Origin: JBASNZ01 sp049657775
GTDB lineage: Bacteria > Actinomycetota > Coriobacteriia > Anaerosomatales > Anaerosomataceae
NCBI GenBank assembly: GCA_049657775.1
Contig: JBASNZ010000004.1
Coordinates: forward strand, 1 to 15,063
DNA length: 15,063 nucleotides
Direction: 5' to 3'
Part shown: positions 5,967 through 13,592 of the stretch, piece after piece
Position numbering within the stretch: position 1 is the stretch's first letter
Layout of the letters: the number at the start of each line of letters is the position of its first letter
Notes under the pieces: model-generated
What the model saw: the letters and a program-made list of their open reading frames with translations, nothing else
Databases searched by the model: none
What the model was told of the DNA's origin: nothing
Made by a program: the position numbers and the translations under genes

Positions 5967-6346
5967 AGCGAACCTTTGCTCTCGCTCTTGCACTCACCCT
6001 CGTTCTTTCGCTGGCTGTCCCGCTTGCCGCGGTGGCAGCCGACTTGTTCTTTATCGACACGGTGGACACGCCGCCTGTTCTCGAGGACACCCAGGCACCC
6101 GGCACCTGGTTCGTGGGTGTGGCGACCGGCATGGACTTCCCCGACGCGCTTGCGGCTGGAGCGGGCGTGGGTGCTCGCAACGGTGTTCTGCTGTTGACGC
6201 AGAAAGACGCTCCCACGGCGACCAGGGTCTTCGTGCAGGCACACGAGGCCGATGTGGCCACGCTGCAGGTCTTCGGCGGGCCGGCTGTCGTGTCGGACGG
6301 TGTCCTTTCCGACCTGCTCGCACGAGCGGGTATCGTTCTGCCGTAG
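5963..6346 (+). CDS. Small secreted protein with a single CWB2 domain
   Basis: The product has 127 residues. The N-terminus K-R-T-F followed by a long Ala/Leu/Val stretch and A-A-V-A-A (residues about 22-26) is a clear signal peptide. Residues about 50-120 match one cell-wall-binding type 2 repeat (V-G-V-A-T-G-x-D-F-P-D-A-L-A-A-G, then L-L-L-T, then V-F-G-G-P-A-V-V-S). CWB2 repeats attach exported proteins non-covalently to wall polymers and normally occur in threes; one alone with no other domain is unusual, so this may be a truncated remnant or a small wall-binding factor. The GTG at 5963 is chosen because AAGGA lies 6 nt upstream and it begins the signal peptide; longer in-frame starts run through the operator array. 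It is divergent from the ATPase and followed by its own terminator. Confidence 0.85.
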   Translation: MKRTFALALALTLVLSLAVPLAAVAADLFFIDTVDTPPVLEDTQAPGTWFVGVATGMDFPDALAAGAGVGARNGVLLLTQKDAPTATRVFVQAHEADVATLQVFGGPAVVSDGVLSDLLARAGIVLP

Positions 6347-6375
6347 CCCCTCATAGCTTCATCCGGATCGACTAT

Positions 6376-6407
6376 CGGGCCGTGCCTTCGGGCGCGGCCC
6401 GGTTTGT
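6376..6407 (+). terminator. Intrinsic terminator with UUCG tetraloop
   Basis: An 11-bp G+C-rich stem (6376-6386 with 6391-6401, one G-T pair) closes a C(TTCG)G loop and is followed by GTTTGTTCT. It lies 30 bp after the CWB2 stop. Confidence 0.9.
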
Positions 6408-6530
6408 TCTCCGCCTCAAGCCAACGGTCGGGTCTCCGGCGAGCCCGCGCGTCCGCCCGTTATTGGGGACATTCGTAGAGTGAACCCCGGTCGGTGGGAA
6501 GCCGGATCATCGAGAAGACGAGGTGAGGAC

Positions 6531-6614
6531 ATGGGTCGGAAGATGCTCGGAATCCTGCTCACGGGTGTGTTCGAGGAACTCGACAACAACACCGGGTGGG
6601 ATCCCGGCTTCTAG
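6531..6614 (+). CDS. 27-residue ORF coupled to the phosphoribosyltransferase
   Basis: ATG at 6531 is preceded by GAGGTGAGGAC, the best ribosome binding site in this region. The peptide begins M-G-R-K-M-L-G-I-L-L-T-G-V-F-E-E-L, an amphipathic or short membrane-seeking helix, and ends in W-D-P-G-F before TAG at 6612-6614. The next gene starts 2 nt later and lacks a good site of its own, so this ORF may deliver ribosomes to it, or be a small protein in its own right. I recognise no family. Confidence 0.5.
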   Translation: MGRKMLGILLTGVFEELDNNTGWDPGF

Positions 6615-6616
6615 CG

Positions 6617-7231
6617 ATGTTTCGAGACCGCGTACATGCGGGCCACGAGCTTGCCGGGGCGCTCCGCGGCTATTCCGGAGCCCCCGACACGCTCGTGCTG
6701 GCGCTTCCGCGGGGCGGCGTCGTGGTGGCCGCCGGGGTCGCTCGCGCGCTGGGACTCCCGCTGGACGTGGTCGTCACGCGCAAGATCGGGGCGCCGGGTA
6801 ATCCCGAGTACGCCGTCGCGGCGATCGATGCCGATGGCGCAGTTGTGCCCGGCGACCTTGGCGGTGCGTCCGATGAGTACATCCGCTCACAGGTTGCGGT
6901 CGAGCGCGATGAGATCGCACGCAGACTGCGGACCTACCGCGGTGATCGTCCGCCGCTTGAGATCGAGGGGCGCACGGTGATCCTGGTGGATGACGGCATC
7001 GCCACCGGTCTCACCGTGCGCGCCGCGGTGCGGTACTTGCGTGCTCATAACGCCGGGCGCATCGTCGTCGCGGTTCCCGTGGCCCCGCAAGACACCGCAG
7101 ATCGTCTGCGTCTTGAGGCCGATGAGGTCGTCACACTCGCCGAACCGTCAGGCTTCTACGCCGTGGGCCAGTTCTACTCGGAGTTTGGCCAGACCACCGA
7201 CGACGAGGTCATTTCGCTCCTCCGCGACTGA
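6617..7231 (+). CDS. Predicted phosphoribosyltransferase (COG1926 type)
   Basis: A 204-residue type I phosphoribosyltransferase. The PRPP-binding loop V-I-L-V-D-D-G-I-A-T-G-L-T is at 121-133 with the Asp pair at 125-126. The N-terminal L-A-L-P-R-G-G-V at 28-35 and T-R-K-I-G-A-P-G-N-P-E-Y at 54-65 are characteristic of the COG1926 group, whose substrate is not established; some members are fused to or sit near hydrolases. No signal peptide. I chose the ATG at 6617 rather than the in-frame GTG at 6596: it fits the usual N-terminus (M-F-R-D-R) and follows the stop of the small upstream ORF by 2 nt. There is no ribosome binding site immediately before it, which argues for coupling. It converges on the PASTA kinase gene across a shared terminator. 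Confidence 0.88.
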   Translation: MFRDRVHAGHELAGALRGYSGAPDTLVLALPRGGVVVAAGVARALGLPLDVVVTRKIGAPGNPEYAVAAIDADGAVVPGDLGGASDEYIRSQVAVERDEIARRLRTYRGDRPPLEIEGRTVILVDDGIATGLTVRAAVRYLRAHNAGRIVVAVPVAPQDTADRLRLEADEVVTLAEPSGFYAVGQFYSEFGQTTDDEVISLLRD

Positions 7232-7240
7232 GCGAAAAGA

Positions 7241-7270
7241 AGAGGACCCGCCGGATTCGACGGGTCCTTT
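7241..7270. terminator. Bidirectional terminator between convergent genes
   Basis: AGGACCCG (7243-7250) and CGGGTCCT (7261-7268) form a perfect 8-bp stem with a 10-nt loop. On the minus strand the stem is followed by CTTCTTTTC, so it fits best as terminator of the wall operon; on the plus strand only three T residues follow. Confidence 0.8.
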
Positions 7271-7293
7271 GCATGTGCTGGCGGTCAGAACGC

Positions 7294-9138
7294 CTACGGC
7301 GCCTTGCCCACGTAGATCGTCACGCTCGAGCCTCGCGCTACCTTGGCGTCCGGTAGCGGATCCTGGTTGATGACGATCCCGATGTCGGGGCTGACCTCGT
7401 AGACGATGTTTGCCACGAGGTCCTTTGCTTCGAGAGCGGCCACCGCATCGGCCTCGGTCATATCGGTCACGTCCGGGACGGTCACCTGATCGGGCCCCTT
7501 GGAGATGACGATCGTGATGGTCGAACCCGCATCCACTGACACGTCGGGGTCGGGGTTCTGGCTGATGACGACGCCAACGGCGACGGTGTCGCTGTACTCC
7601 TCGGTCACCTTTGACTTGAAACCGGCGTCCTTGAGGGTCTTCTGGGCGTCGGCCTTCTTCATGCCGACGACATTGGGGACCTTGGTCAGCTCGGTTCCCT
7701 TAGAGATCACGATGGCCACCTTGGAACCCTTGGCCACCATCGCACCGGCGGTCGGCTCGCTCGAGATCACCATCCCCTCGGGCACGTCTTTGCTGAACTC
7801 GCGGGTTATCGGCAACTGAACAGCTAGCTCCGCGTCCTCGATGGTGGCGATCGCATCAGCCTCGGTCATTCCGATGACCGAGGGTACCTCGACCTGCGCG
7901 ACGCCAGCGCTTACGACGATGTTGACCGCGGTGCCCTCGTCGACCCTGGTGCCGGCAGTCGGGTCCTGGCGGATGATCTCGCCCGCCGGATACTGCTCGC
8001 TATTCTCGGTGGTGACCGTTCCGATCGTGAGTTTCGCCGCCGAGACGGTAGCCGACGCTTCGGTCTCGGTCATGCCGATCACTGTTGGTACGGCGACCGA
8101 ACCGGTACCGAAAACGTCGAACAGCATTGCGCCGCCCAAGCCGACCAGCAGCAGCGCCGCCACGATCGCGACCCATACCCACGGGCTGGTGCGCCTGGGC
8201 GGCATCGAACGAACGGGGGGTGCCTGTGCGGCGCGCGTGCGTTCGGCGCGCTCGACAGCGGGCATCACCGAGGTCTCGTCGGGGAAGCCCGCTGTCGCAA
8301 CGGCAGCAGGGGCCGAGATGGCGCTGCCGCTGATCACGCGCTTGAGGTCGTCGCGCATCTCGGCCGCCGAGTCGTACCGCTCGGCGGGGTTCTTGCGCAT
8401 CGAACGCATGATGACCGCCTCGAGCGAGGCGGGGATCGACGGGCGTATGCGCCGGGGAGGAACGGGCTCCTCGTTGACCTGCTTGAGGGCCACTGCGACC
8501 GGCGTGTCGGCGTCAAACGGGAGCTTGCCGGTGACAAGCTCGTACAGCGTGACGCCGAGTGAGTAGAGGTCGGACGCCGGGCCGAGCGCTCGGCCCTGCG
8601 CCTGCTCGGGTGAGATGTACTGCGCCGTGCCAAGCACGGAGCCGGTCTGGGTCATCGTGGTGTTGCCAGCCCGCGCGATGCCGAAGTCCATGACCTTGAT
8701 CGTGCCGTCGGGCGTAAGGACGATGTTGTGCGGCTTGATGTCGCGGTGGATGATGTCGTATCCATGTGCGACCGCGAGTGCCGAGCACACCTGCGCCGCG
8801 TAGTCTGCCGCACGCATGGGATCGAGGGGGCCGTGTTGCTCCACGAGCGACTTGAGGTCGGTGCCGTTCACGTACTCCATCACGATGTAGTAGGTGGAGT
8901 CGTCCTGGCCCCAGTCGTAGATGTTCACGATGCTCGGGTGCGAGAGGTTGGCCGCGGCCGCGGCCTCCTGGCGGAAGCGGGCAACGAAGTTGGGCTCGGC
9001 AGCGTAGCGTGGATGGAGGACCTTGACGGCCACCGTCCGGCCAAGGACTTCATCGACAGCTTTGAACACCTCGGCCATACCACCGGCGCCGATGCGCTCG
9101 ATGACACGGTACCGGCGTCCGAAGACCATTTCGTCCAC
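7294..9138 (-). CDS. pknB: PASTA-domain Ser/Thr kinase, PknB/StkP type
   Basis: A 614-residue membrane kinase. The cytosolic kinase domain (about 10-270) has I-G-A-G-G-M-A-E-V at 16-24, Lys39, Glu58, H-R-D-I-K-P-H-N at 131-138, D-F-G at 151-153, a threonine-rich activation loop (Thr160, 161, 163, 165) and S-P-E at 176-178. A Pro/Arg-rich juxtamembrane linker leads to one membrane helix (about 320-341) and four extracellular PASTA repeats (about 347-411, 414-481, 483-548, 551-612) that in this family bind muropeptides or lipid II. It regulates wall synthesis and division by phosphorylating FHA proteins and others. The GTG at 9138 is favoured over the ATG at 9129 because AGAGGTAG lies at the right distance. 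It is last in the operon, 113 nt after the SEDS-PBP gene, with structured DNA between. Confidence 0.96.
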   Translation of the reverse strand: MDEMVFGRRYRVIERIGAGGMAEVFKAVDEVLGRTVAVKVLHPRYAAEPNFVARFRQEAAAAANLSHPSIVNIYDWGQDDSTYYIVMEYVNGTDLKSLVEQHGPLDPMRAADYAAQVCSALAVAHGYDIIHRDIKPHNIVLTPDGTIKVMDFGIARAGNTTMTQTGSVLGTAQYISPEQAQGRALGPASDLYSLGVTLYELVTGKLPFDADTPVAVALKQVNEEPVPPRRIRPSIPASLEAVIMRSMRKNPAERYDSAAEMRDDLKRVISGSAISAPAAVATAGFPDETSVMPAVERAERTRAAQAPPVRSMPPRRTSPWVWVAIVAALLLVGLGGAMLFDVFGTGSVAVPTVIGMTETEASATVSAAKLTIGTVTTENSEQYPAGEIIRQDPTAGTRVDEGTAVNIVVSAGVAQVEVPSVIGMTEADAIATIEDAELAVQLPITREFSKDVPEGMVISSEPTAGAMVAKGSKVAIVISKGTELTKVPNVVGMKKADAQKTLKDAGFKSKVTEEYSDTVAVGVVISQNPDPDVSVDAGSTITIVISKGPDQVTVPDVTDMTEADAVAALEAKDLVANIVYEVSPDIGIVINQDPLPDAKVARGSSVTIYVGKAP

Positions 9139-9166
9139 AGGTGCCTACCTCTCTGCTTGCGCAACC

Positions 9167-9187
9167 GCGCGAGCGTACCCCTCGCGC
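9167..9187 (-). promoter_or_regulatory. Hairpin upstream of the pknB ribosome binding site
   Basis: GCGCGAG (9167-9173) and CTCGCGC (9181-9187) are perfect 7-bp arms with a 7-nt loop, about 20 nt before the pknB ribosome binding site. TAGAAT (9196-9191, minus strand) could be a -10 element just upstream, with no good -35. The stem would then lie in the 5' leader. Confidence 0.4.
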
Positions 9188-9198
9188 ATCATTCTACC

Positions 9199-9246
9199 GT
9201 ATGCGACCTCGACCGATGTATGCGACCTCGACCGATTCGAGGTCGC
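9199..9246. repeat. 19-bp tandem repeat with shared hairpin arm
   Basis: GTATGCGACCTCGACCGAT is present twice without interruption (9199-9217 and 9218-9236). The following TCGAGGTCGC (9237-9246) is the exact complement of GCGACCTCGA in both copies, so it can form a 10-bp hairpin with the near copy (5-nt loop) or with the far copy. It begins 5 nt after the SEDS-PBP stop codon on the minus strand and has no T-tract. Confidence 0.7.
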
Positions 9247-9251
9247 TTCGC

Positions 9252-11990
9252 CTACTTCACCCGTTCCAGCGCCGCCTCGAGGACCGGCTTCGCCGCCGGT
9301 GCCGCAACTCGACCGCCCACACCCGCGTTCTCGAGCACGATCGCCACTGCTACGCGGGGGTTGTCCGCGGGCGCGAAGGCGATGAACCACGCGTGTGTCT
9401 CAACGCTCTTACCTGCTTCGGCGGTGCCTGTCTTGCCCGCCACTTTCACGCCAGGTATGGCGGCTCGCGTTCCCGAGCCGGACGTGATCACCTTGATCAT
9501 CAACTCGGTCACGGTCCCGGCGGTGGCGGGATCCGTTGCCGTCATCCACTCGCGAGGAGTCGTCGTGGTGAGCACGCGTCCCGCACGGTCGGTGATGGAG
9601 TCCACCAGGTACGGGCGCATGACCACGCCGTCGTTGGCGATGCCCGCAGCCACGAGCGCCATCTGCAGCGCGGTGACCTGCGGTCCCGGAGGGCTGTCGT
9701 GCTCGCCCACGGGCTGGCCGACACCGGCCCATGCGGTCTCCCACTCGGTCATCTCATTCGGATCGGGCATGAGCGATGCCTTCGTGGGGATCTCGAGCGG
9801 TGGGGCCTCGTTCACCCCGAAGCGCTCCGATGCCGCCACGAGTGCCTTTGCTCCCAACTTGTCGGCGATCTGTGCGTACACGGTGTTGATGCTCGACGCC
9901 GTCGCCTTCTCCACCGTGACCGTGCCGTAGCCGTCACCGCCGTAGTTGGTGATGTCCGCGCCGCCGATCTCGATCCGGGCAGGTCCCGGGAACGTCGTCG
10001 ACGGCGTCACGACGCCCGCGCCCAGCGCGCCGGTGAGCGTGACGATCTTGTAGGTGGATCCCGGCGGATACAGGCTCTGCGTGGCGCGGTTGACGAGGGG
10101 TGCGCTTGCGGCCGAGGAGAGATCGGCCCACGCGCTATCCACCTTGGCGGGGTCGTACGAGGGGCTGGCGGCGAGCGCCAAGACGGCTCCCGTGCGCGGG
10201 TCGATCACAACGCACGCGCCGCGATTGTCGCCAAGTGCCTTCTGCGCCGCTTCCTGCACCACGCTGTCGATGGTGAGCCGCACGTCGTTGCCCGCGATGG
10301 GCGTGCCCGCCAGCGAGTCCACCAGGTCACGCATGCTCGAGAACGCGCGCTTGCCCGCGAGCGCCTCGTTCATGGCGGCCTCGATGCCGGCGCGTCCGTA
10401 GCGAGGGCTGTAGTAGCCGATAACGTGCGAGGCGACCCTCCCGGCAGGATACGTGCGCTTGTAGACGCCGCCGTCGGGCACCGACTCGGCGAGCACCACG
10501 GCGTCGCTTGTGAGGATCGCGCCACGCTCCTGTCTGAGCTCCTCGGCGAGGCCACGCGTGTTGGCGGGATTGGCCGCCAGCGCCGGTGCGGCAAAGACCT
10601 GCAGATACGTGAGGTTGACCACGACCGCGCCCAGAAGCAGCGCTATCACGACCGCCGTAGCGGTGAGCCGTCGCGCCACGGCCACGCGGCCGAGAACGCC
10701 GGTGGCTCCCGACGTGAGCATCTCGGCCTCACGTCCGGTCGCGGCGTCACCTGCTCTCATGAGCAGGCCGAGCAGGATGAAGTTGGCGAGGATACTCGAT
10801 CCGCCCCGGCTGACGAACGGGAGCGTGATACCGGTAAGCGGGATGAGGCGCGTCACACCACCGAGGATGACGAAGGCCTGCAGTCCGAAGGTCGCCACCA
10901 GCCCGGTCGCGGCGAACGCCGCCATGTCGGAGCGCGCCCGCGCCGCTGTTGCAAGCCCGCGCAGGCAGAACACCAGGTACGCCAGCACAAGTGCCGCCGC
11001 GCCGAGGAGCCCGAGTTCTTCGCCGATGGCGGCGAAGATGAAGTCGGTGTCCACGAACGGGATGCGAGTGGGCAGGCCCTTGCCCGGGCCGACGCCGAGC
11101 ATGCCGCCTGCGCCGAACGCGAACAGCGACTGCACGAGCTGGTAACCGCGACCGGTGGCGTCGGCGAACGGGTCGAGCCAGATCGCGACGCGCGTCTGCA
11201 CGTGCGTGAACATCGCGTACGCAGCGCCCGCGCCGATGGCGAACAGGCCGAGTCCCACGACCACGTAGCCGGGGCGTCCCGTTGCGGCGTAGATCATCAC
11301 CAGGAAGACGCCGAAGAACAGCAGGCTGGAGCCCAGGTCCTTCTCGGCAACCAGGACAACGAGCGACACCGCCCACATCGCCAGCAGCGGACCGAGATGC
11401 TTGAGTGGCGGGAGCCAGATGCCCAGCACGCGTCGCGTGGAGACCGAGAGGACTTCGCGGTTCTCGGACAGGTAGGCGGCGAGGAAGATCACGATGAGGA
11501 CCTTGGCGATCTCGGCGGGCTGGAATGACATCCCCGCGACGCGCAGCCACAGCTTGGCGCCGTTGATCTCGACACCGACGACCGCCGGCAAGAGGAGTAG
11601 CACGACGCCCGCGAGGGCGATGGTGTACTTATAGCGGCCGAGGCGCTCAAGTGACGGTACGGCAGCCAGCGTCGCGACGAGCGCGATCACGCCAACGAAG
11701 ACCCAGCGGACCTGCCCGCCGGCGAGATCGGCGTCGAGCCGCGTCACGAACGCCAGACCAACGCCCGCCAGCATGAACGCGATCGGCAGGATCACCGGGT
11801 CGGCTCCCGGCGACAGGAATCGAGCCGCGATGTGGGCGGCTGCGAACGCAGCCAGCAAGCCCAGGGGAACCGCGAAGTCCTGCCATGTGAGCGTCGCACG
11901 CGCGGCGCCATGGACGAGAGCGAAGAGCAGCAGGACCACCGGCGAGGCCGCCAGCAGGAGCATGAGTTCGGTGTCGCGCCGCGAGCGCAC
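9252..11990 (-). CDS. SEDS glycosyltransferase (FtsW/RodA) fused to class B PBP
   Basis: A 912-residue fusion. Residues 1-415 are a polytopic FtsW/RodA glycosyltransferase with K-D-L-G-S-S-L at 217-223, D-T-D-F-I-F-A-A-I-G-E-E at 314-325 (the catalytic-Asp loop) and P-F-V-S-R-G-G-S-S at 391-399. After a linker, a membrane anchor at about 441-463 opens a class B penicillin-binding protein with acylation serine in P-G-S-T-Y-K (Ser645, Lys648), S-I-N at 700-702 and K-T-G at 853-855. It should both polymerise lipid II and cross-link the product. In most actinobacteria rodA and pbpA are adjacent separate genes in this order, so this is a simple head-to-tail fusion, not a frameshift artefact: one uninterrupted frame. 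The GTG start has TAGGAGG 6 nt upstream, overlapping the PP2C stop codon. Confidence 0.95.
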   Translation of the reverse strand: MRSRRDTELMLLLAASPVVLLLFALVHGAARATLTWQDFAVPLGLLAAFAAAHIAARFLSPGADPVILPIAFMLAGVGLAFVTRLDADLAGGQVRWVFVGVIALVATLAAVPSLERLGRYKYTIALAGVVLLLLPAVVGVEINGAKLWLRVAGMSFQPAEIAKVLIVIFLAAYLSENREVLSVSTRRVLGIWLPPLKHLGPLLAMWAVSLVVLVAEKDLGSSLLFFGVFLVMIYAATGRPGYVVVGLGLFAIGAGAAYAMFTHVQTRVAIWLDPFADATGRGYQLVQSLFAFGAGGMLGVGPGKGLPTRIPFVDTDFIFAAIGEELGLLGAAALVLAYLVFCLRGLATAARARSDMAAFAATGLVATFGLQAFVILGGVTRLIPLTGITLPFVSRGGSSILANFILLGLLMRAGDAATGREAEMLTSGATGVLGRVAVARRLTATAVVIALLLGAVVVNLTYLQVFAAPALAANPANTRGLAEELRQERGAILTSDAVVLAESVPDGGVYKRTYPAGRVASHVIGYYSPRYGRAGIEAAMNEALAGKRAFSSMRDLVDSLAGTPIAGNDVRLTIDSVVQEAAQKALGDNRGACVVIDPRTGAVLALAASPSYDPAKVDSAWADLSSAASAPLVNRATQSLYPPGSTYKIVTLTGALGAGVVTPSTTFPGPARIEIGGADITNYGGDGYGTVTVEKATASSINTVYAQIADKLGAKALVAASERFGVNEAPPLEIPTKASLMPDPNEMTEWETAWAGVGQPVGEHDSPPGPQVTALQMALVAAGIANDGVVMRPYLVDSITDRAGRVLTTTTPREWMTATDPATAGTVTELMIKVITSGSGTRAAIPGVKVAGKTGTAEAGKSVETHAWFIAFAPADNPRVAVAIVLENAGVGGRVAAPAAKPVLEAALERVK

Positions 11991-12000
11991 GGCGGGCCTC

Positions 12001-13176
12001 CTACGGGGTCGTCGTCGGCACGACCGACGACGAGGGTTCGCTCGTGAAGCCCACCTGGAGGCGATACTCCTCCACGAGCGCGTACGCCGAGGGGAGATCC
12101 TCGACGCGTACGCCCGCGGTCAGGCGGGTGGCTGTCACGGGGTCGAGCGCGGCGACGGGCACGTCCGAGACGCGCTGCAGCCAGTGAAGGCGGATGCCGG
12201 CAAACTCGCCGGGTACGCCCTGGTAGATGGCTACGACGCCGTTCTCGGCGATCACGTAGGCCTGGGACTTGGCGTACGAGTTGGCGGCCCACAGCGCTCC
12301 GATGACGATGGCGATCGCCAGCAGCAACCACAGCGCCCGTGCGATCCACACCCGGTTGGCCGAGGACGCCCGCGATTGCGGCGCGGCGGGCTCGGCCGTA
12401 CGGTGTGACGCGGCGGGCTCGGCCGTACGGTGTGACGCGGCGGCTGTGGATGGCGCCGTACCTTCGATGTCGACAACGACAACGGTGATGTTGTCCTGCC
12501 CGCCCGCGTCGTTGGCGGCAGAGAGCAGTCGCGCTACCGCAGCCTCGGGCGAGGGCGCCGTTTGAAGGATCGTCTCGATGGCGTCATCGGTGACCATGCT
12601 CGTGAGCCCGTCGGAGCACAGCAGCAGCCGGTCGCCCGGAGTCGCATCGACATCGAAGACATCGGCGACCATGTTGGGGTCAGAGCCGAGAGCCCGTGTG
12701 ATGACGCTGCGGCTGGGGTGAACGCGGGCCCCCTCGGCGGTGAGCGAACCCGATCGCACCATGTCGGCGACCATCGAGTGATCCTGGCTGAGCTGGACGA
12801 GCTGTCCCACGTTGAGGAGGTACGCACGGCTGTCACCAACGTGGGCGAGCGCGATGTGCCTACCGTCGACCATGGCAGCCGTGATAGTAGTGCCCATGCC
12901 GGTTCGGCCACGGCCCTGCGCAGCGGCCTCGATGACCGCGGCGTTCGCGGCTCTCACGGCACGGCCGAGCGCTTTTGAGTCGGCGTGCTTGGGGGCGTTT
13001 CCGTAGAGGACCTCGATGGCAAGCTGGCTGGCCACCTCGCCCGCCTGATGGCCGCCAAGACCGTCGGCAACCGCGAAGAGCGGCGGCTCGATGAGATAGG
13101 CGTCCTCGTTGCCCGAGCGGACGAGACCGACGTCGCTCGCACCGGCGTACCAGAGCGCGCCTTTGCGGGCCGTCAT
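12001..13176 (-). CDS. Membrane-anchored PP2C-type Ser/Thr phosphatase (PstP-like)
   Basis: The product has 391 residues. The phosphatase domain (about 1-237) has the metal-binding aspartates in S-G-N-E-D (Asp25), V-A-D-G-L-G-G (Asp38), C-S-D-G (Asp189) and G-Q-D-N-I-T (Asp228). A low-complexity linker (about 238-275) carries a 9-residue tandem repeat and leads to one membrane helix (about 280-298) and an extracellular tail of about 90 residues that ends in a Ser/Thr/Pro stretch. It should remove phosphates placed by the PASTA kinase. The ATG overlaps the fhaB stop by 4 nt (ATGA), and its own stop is part of the next gene's ribosome binding site, so expression with its neighbours is tightly coupled. 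Mycobacterial PstP has the same architecture, from family knowledge. Confidence 0.95.
   Translation of the reverse strand: MTARKGALWYAGASDVGLVRSGNEDAYLIEPPLFAVADGLGGHQAGEVASQLAIEVLYGNAPKHADSKALGRAVRAANAAVIEAAAQGRGRTGMGTTITAAMVDGRHIALAHVGDSRAYLLNVGQLVQLSQDHSMVADMVRSGSLTAEGARVHPSRSVITRALGSDPNMVADVFDVDATPGDRLLLCSDGLTSMVTDDAIETILQTAPSPEAAVARLLSAANDAGGQDNITVVVVDIEGTAPSTAAASHRTAEPAASHRTAEPAAPQSRASSANRVWIARALWLLLAIAIVIGALWAANSYAKSQAYVIAENGVVAIYQGVPGEFAGIRLHWLQRVSDVPVAALDPVTATRLTAGVRVEDLPSAYALVEEYRLQVGFTSEPSSSVVPTTTP
12382..12443. repeat. 27-bp in-frame tandem duplication in the phosphatase linker
   Basis: Two identical 27-bp copies (12382-12408 and 12409-12435) are followed by the first 8 bases of a third. 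They encode A-S-H-R-T-A-E-P-A twice. Identity at every base suggests recent slippage; copy number could vary between strains. Confidence 0.85.
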
Positions 13177-13592
13177 GCTCGCACGACCTTGATGCGGTTG
13201 GTGCCGAGTTCGATGACATCGCCTTCGCGCACCGCGAGCGGGCGGGTTGCCGGCTGACCGTTCACGAACGTTCCGTTGGTGGATCCCAGGTCCTCGACGA
13301 TCGCGTCGTCGTCGCGGGGGACGACCTTGGCGTGGACCGAGGAGACGAAGTCGTCGGCGATGACAAGATCGGCGTCGGGTGAGCGACCTATCACGACCGG
13401 ACCGGAGAGCTGGATGATGACGCCGCGGATCTCGCGGGGTCCCTCGGTCACCTGGAGAGCGAGGCCCTTCTGTCGCTTGCGGATGCCGCCGGTCGCGACC
13501 ATGCCGATGCCGGCGCGGACGGTGGCGAGCAGGAACAGGTAGAGCATGGCCAGCAGCAGGATGCGGCCAAAGAGAAGAACGACGTCAGCCAC
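13173..13592 (-). CDS. fhaB: FHA-domain membrane protein FhaB (FipA-like)
   Basis: The product has 139 residues. A single membrane helix (about 4-27) is followed by a basic segment and a C-terminal FHA domain (about 60-139) with V-I-G-R at 67-70, S-S-V-H at 84-87 and D-L-G-S-T-N-G-T at 101-108, the residues that bind phosphothreonine. In mycobacteria the orthologue links kinase signalling to FtsZ/FtsQ. The GTG at 13592 is preferred over upstream in-frame starts: it gives the usual N-terminal helix, has GAGGGA 6 nt upstream, and overlaps the fhaA stop by 8 nt. The longer frame (from 13712) encodes a Pro/Ala-rich stretch antisense in character to nothing known and lies wholly within fhaA. Confidence 0.9.
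   Translation of the reverse strand: MADVVLLFGRILLLAMLYLFLLATVRAGIGMVATGGIRKRQKGLALQVTEGPREIRGVIIQLSGPVVIGRSPDADLVIADDFVSSVHAKVVPRDDDAIVEDLGSTNGTFVNGQPATRPLAVREGDVIELGTNRIKVVRA

Noticed and set aside
7841..8566. A 241-codon open frame on the plus strand
   Set aside because: It mirrors the PASTA and linker part of pknB in antisense; its Ser/Thr/Ala composition is a codon shadow.
9141..11528. A 795-codon open frame on the plus strand
   Set aside because: It is antisense to the SEDS-PBP gene, Arg/His-rich and without domains; long antisense frames are expected in high-G+C coding DNA.
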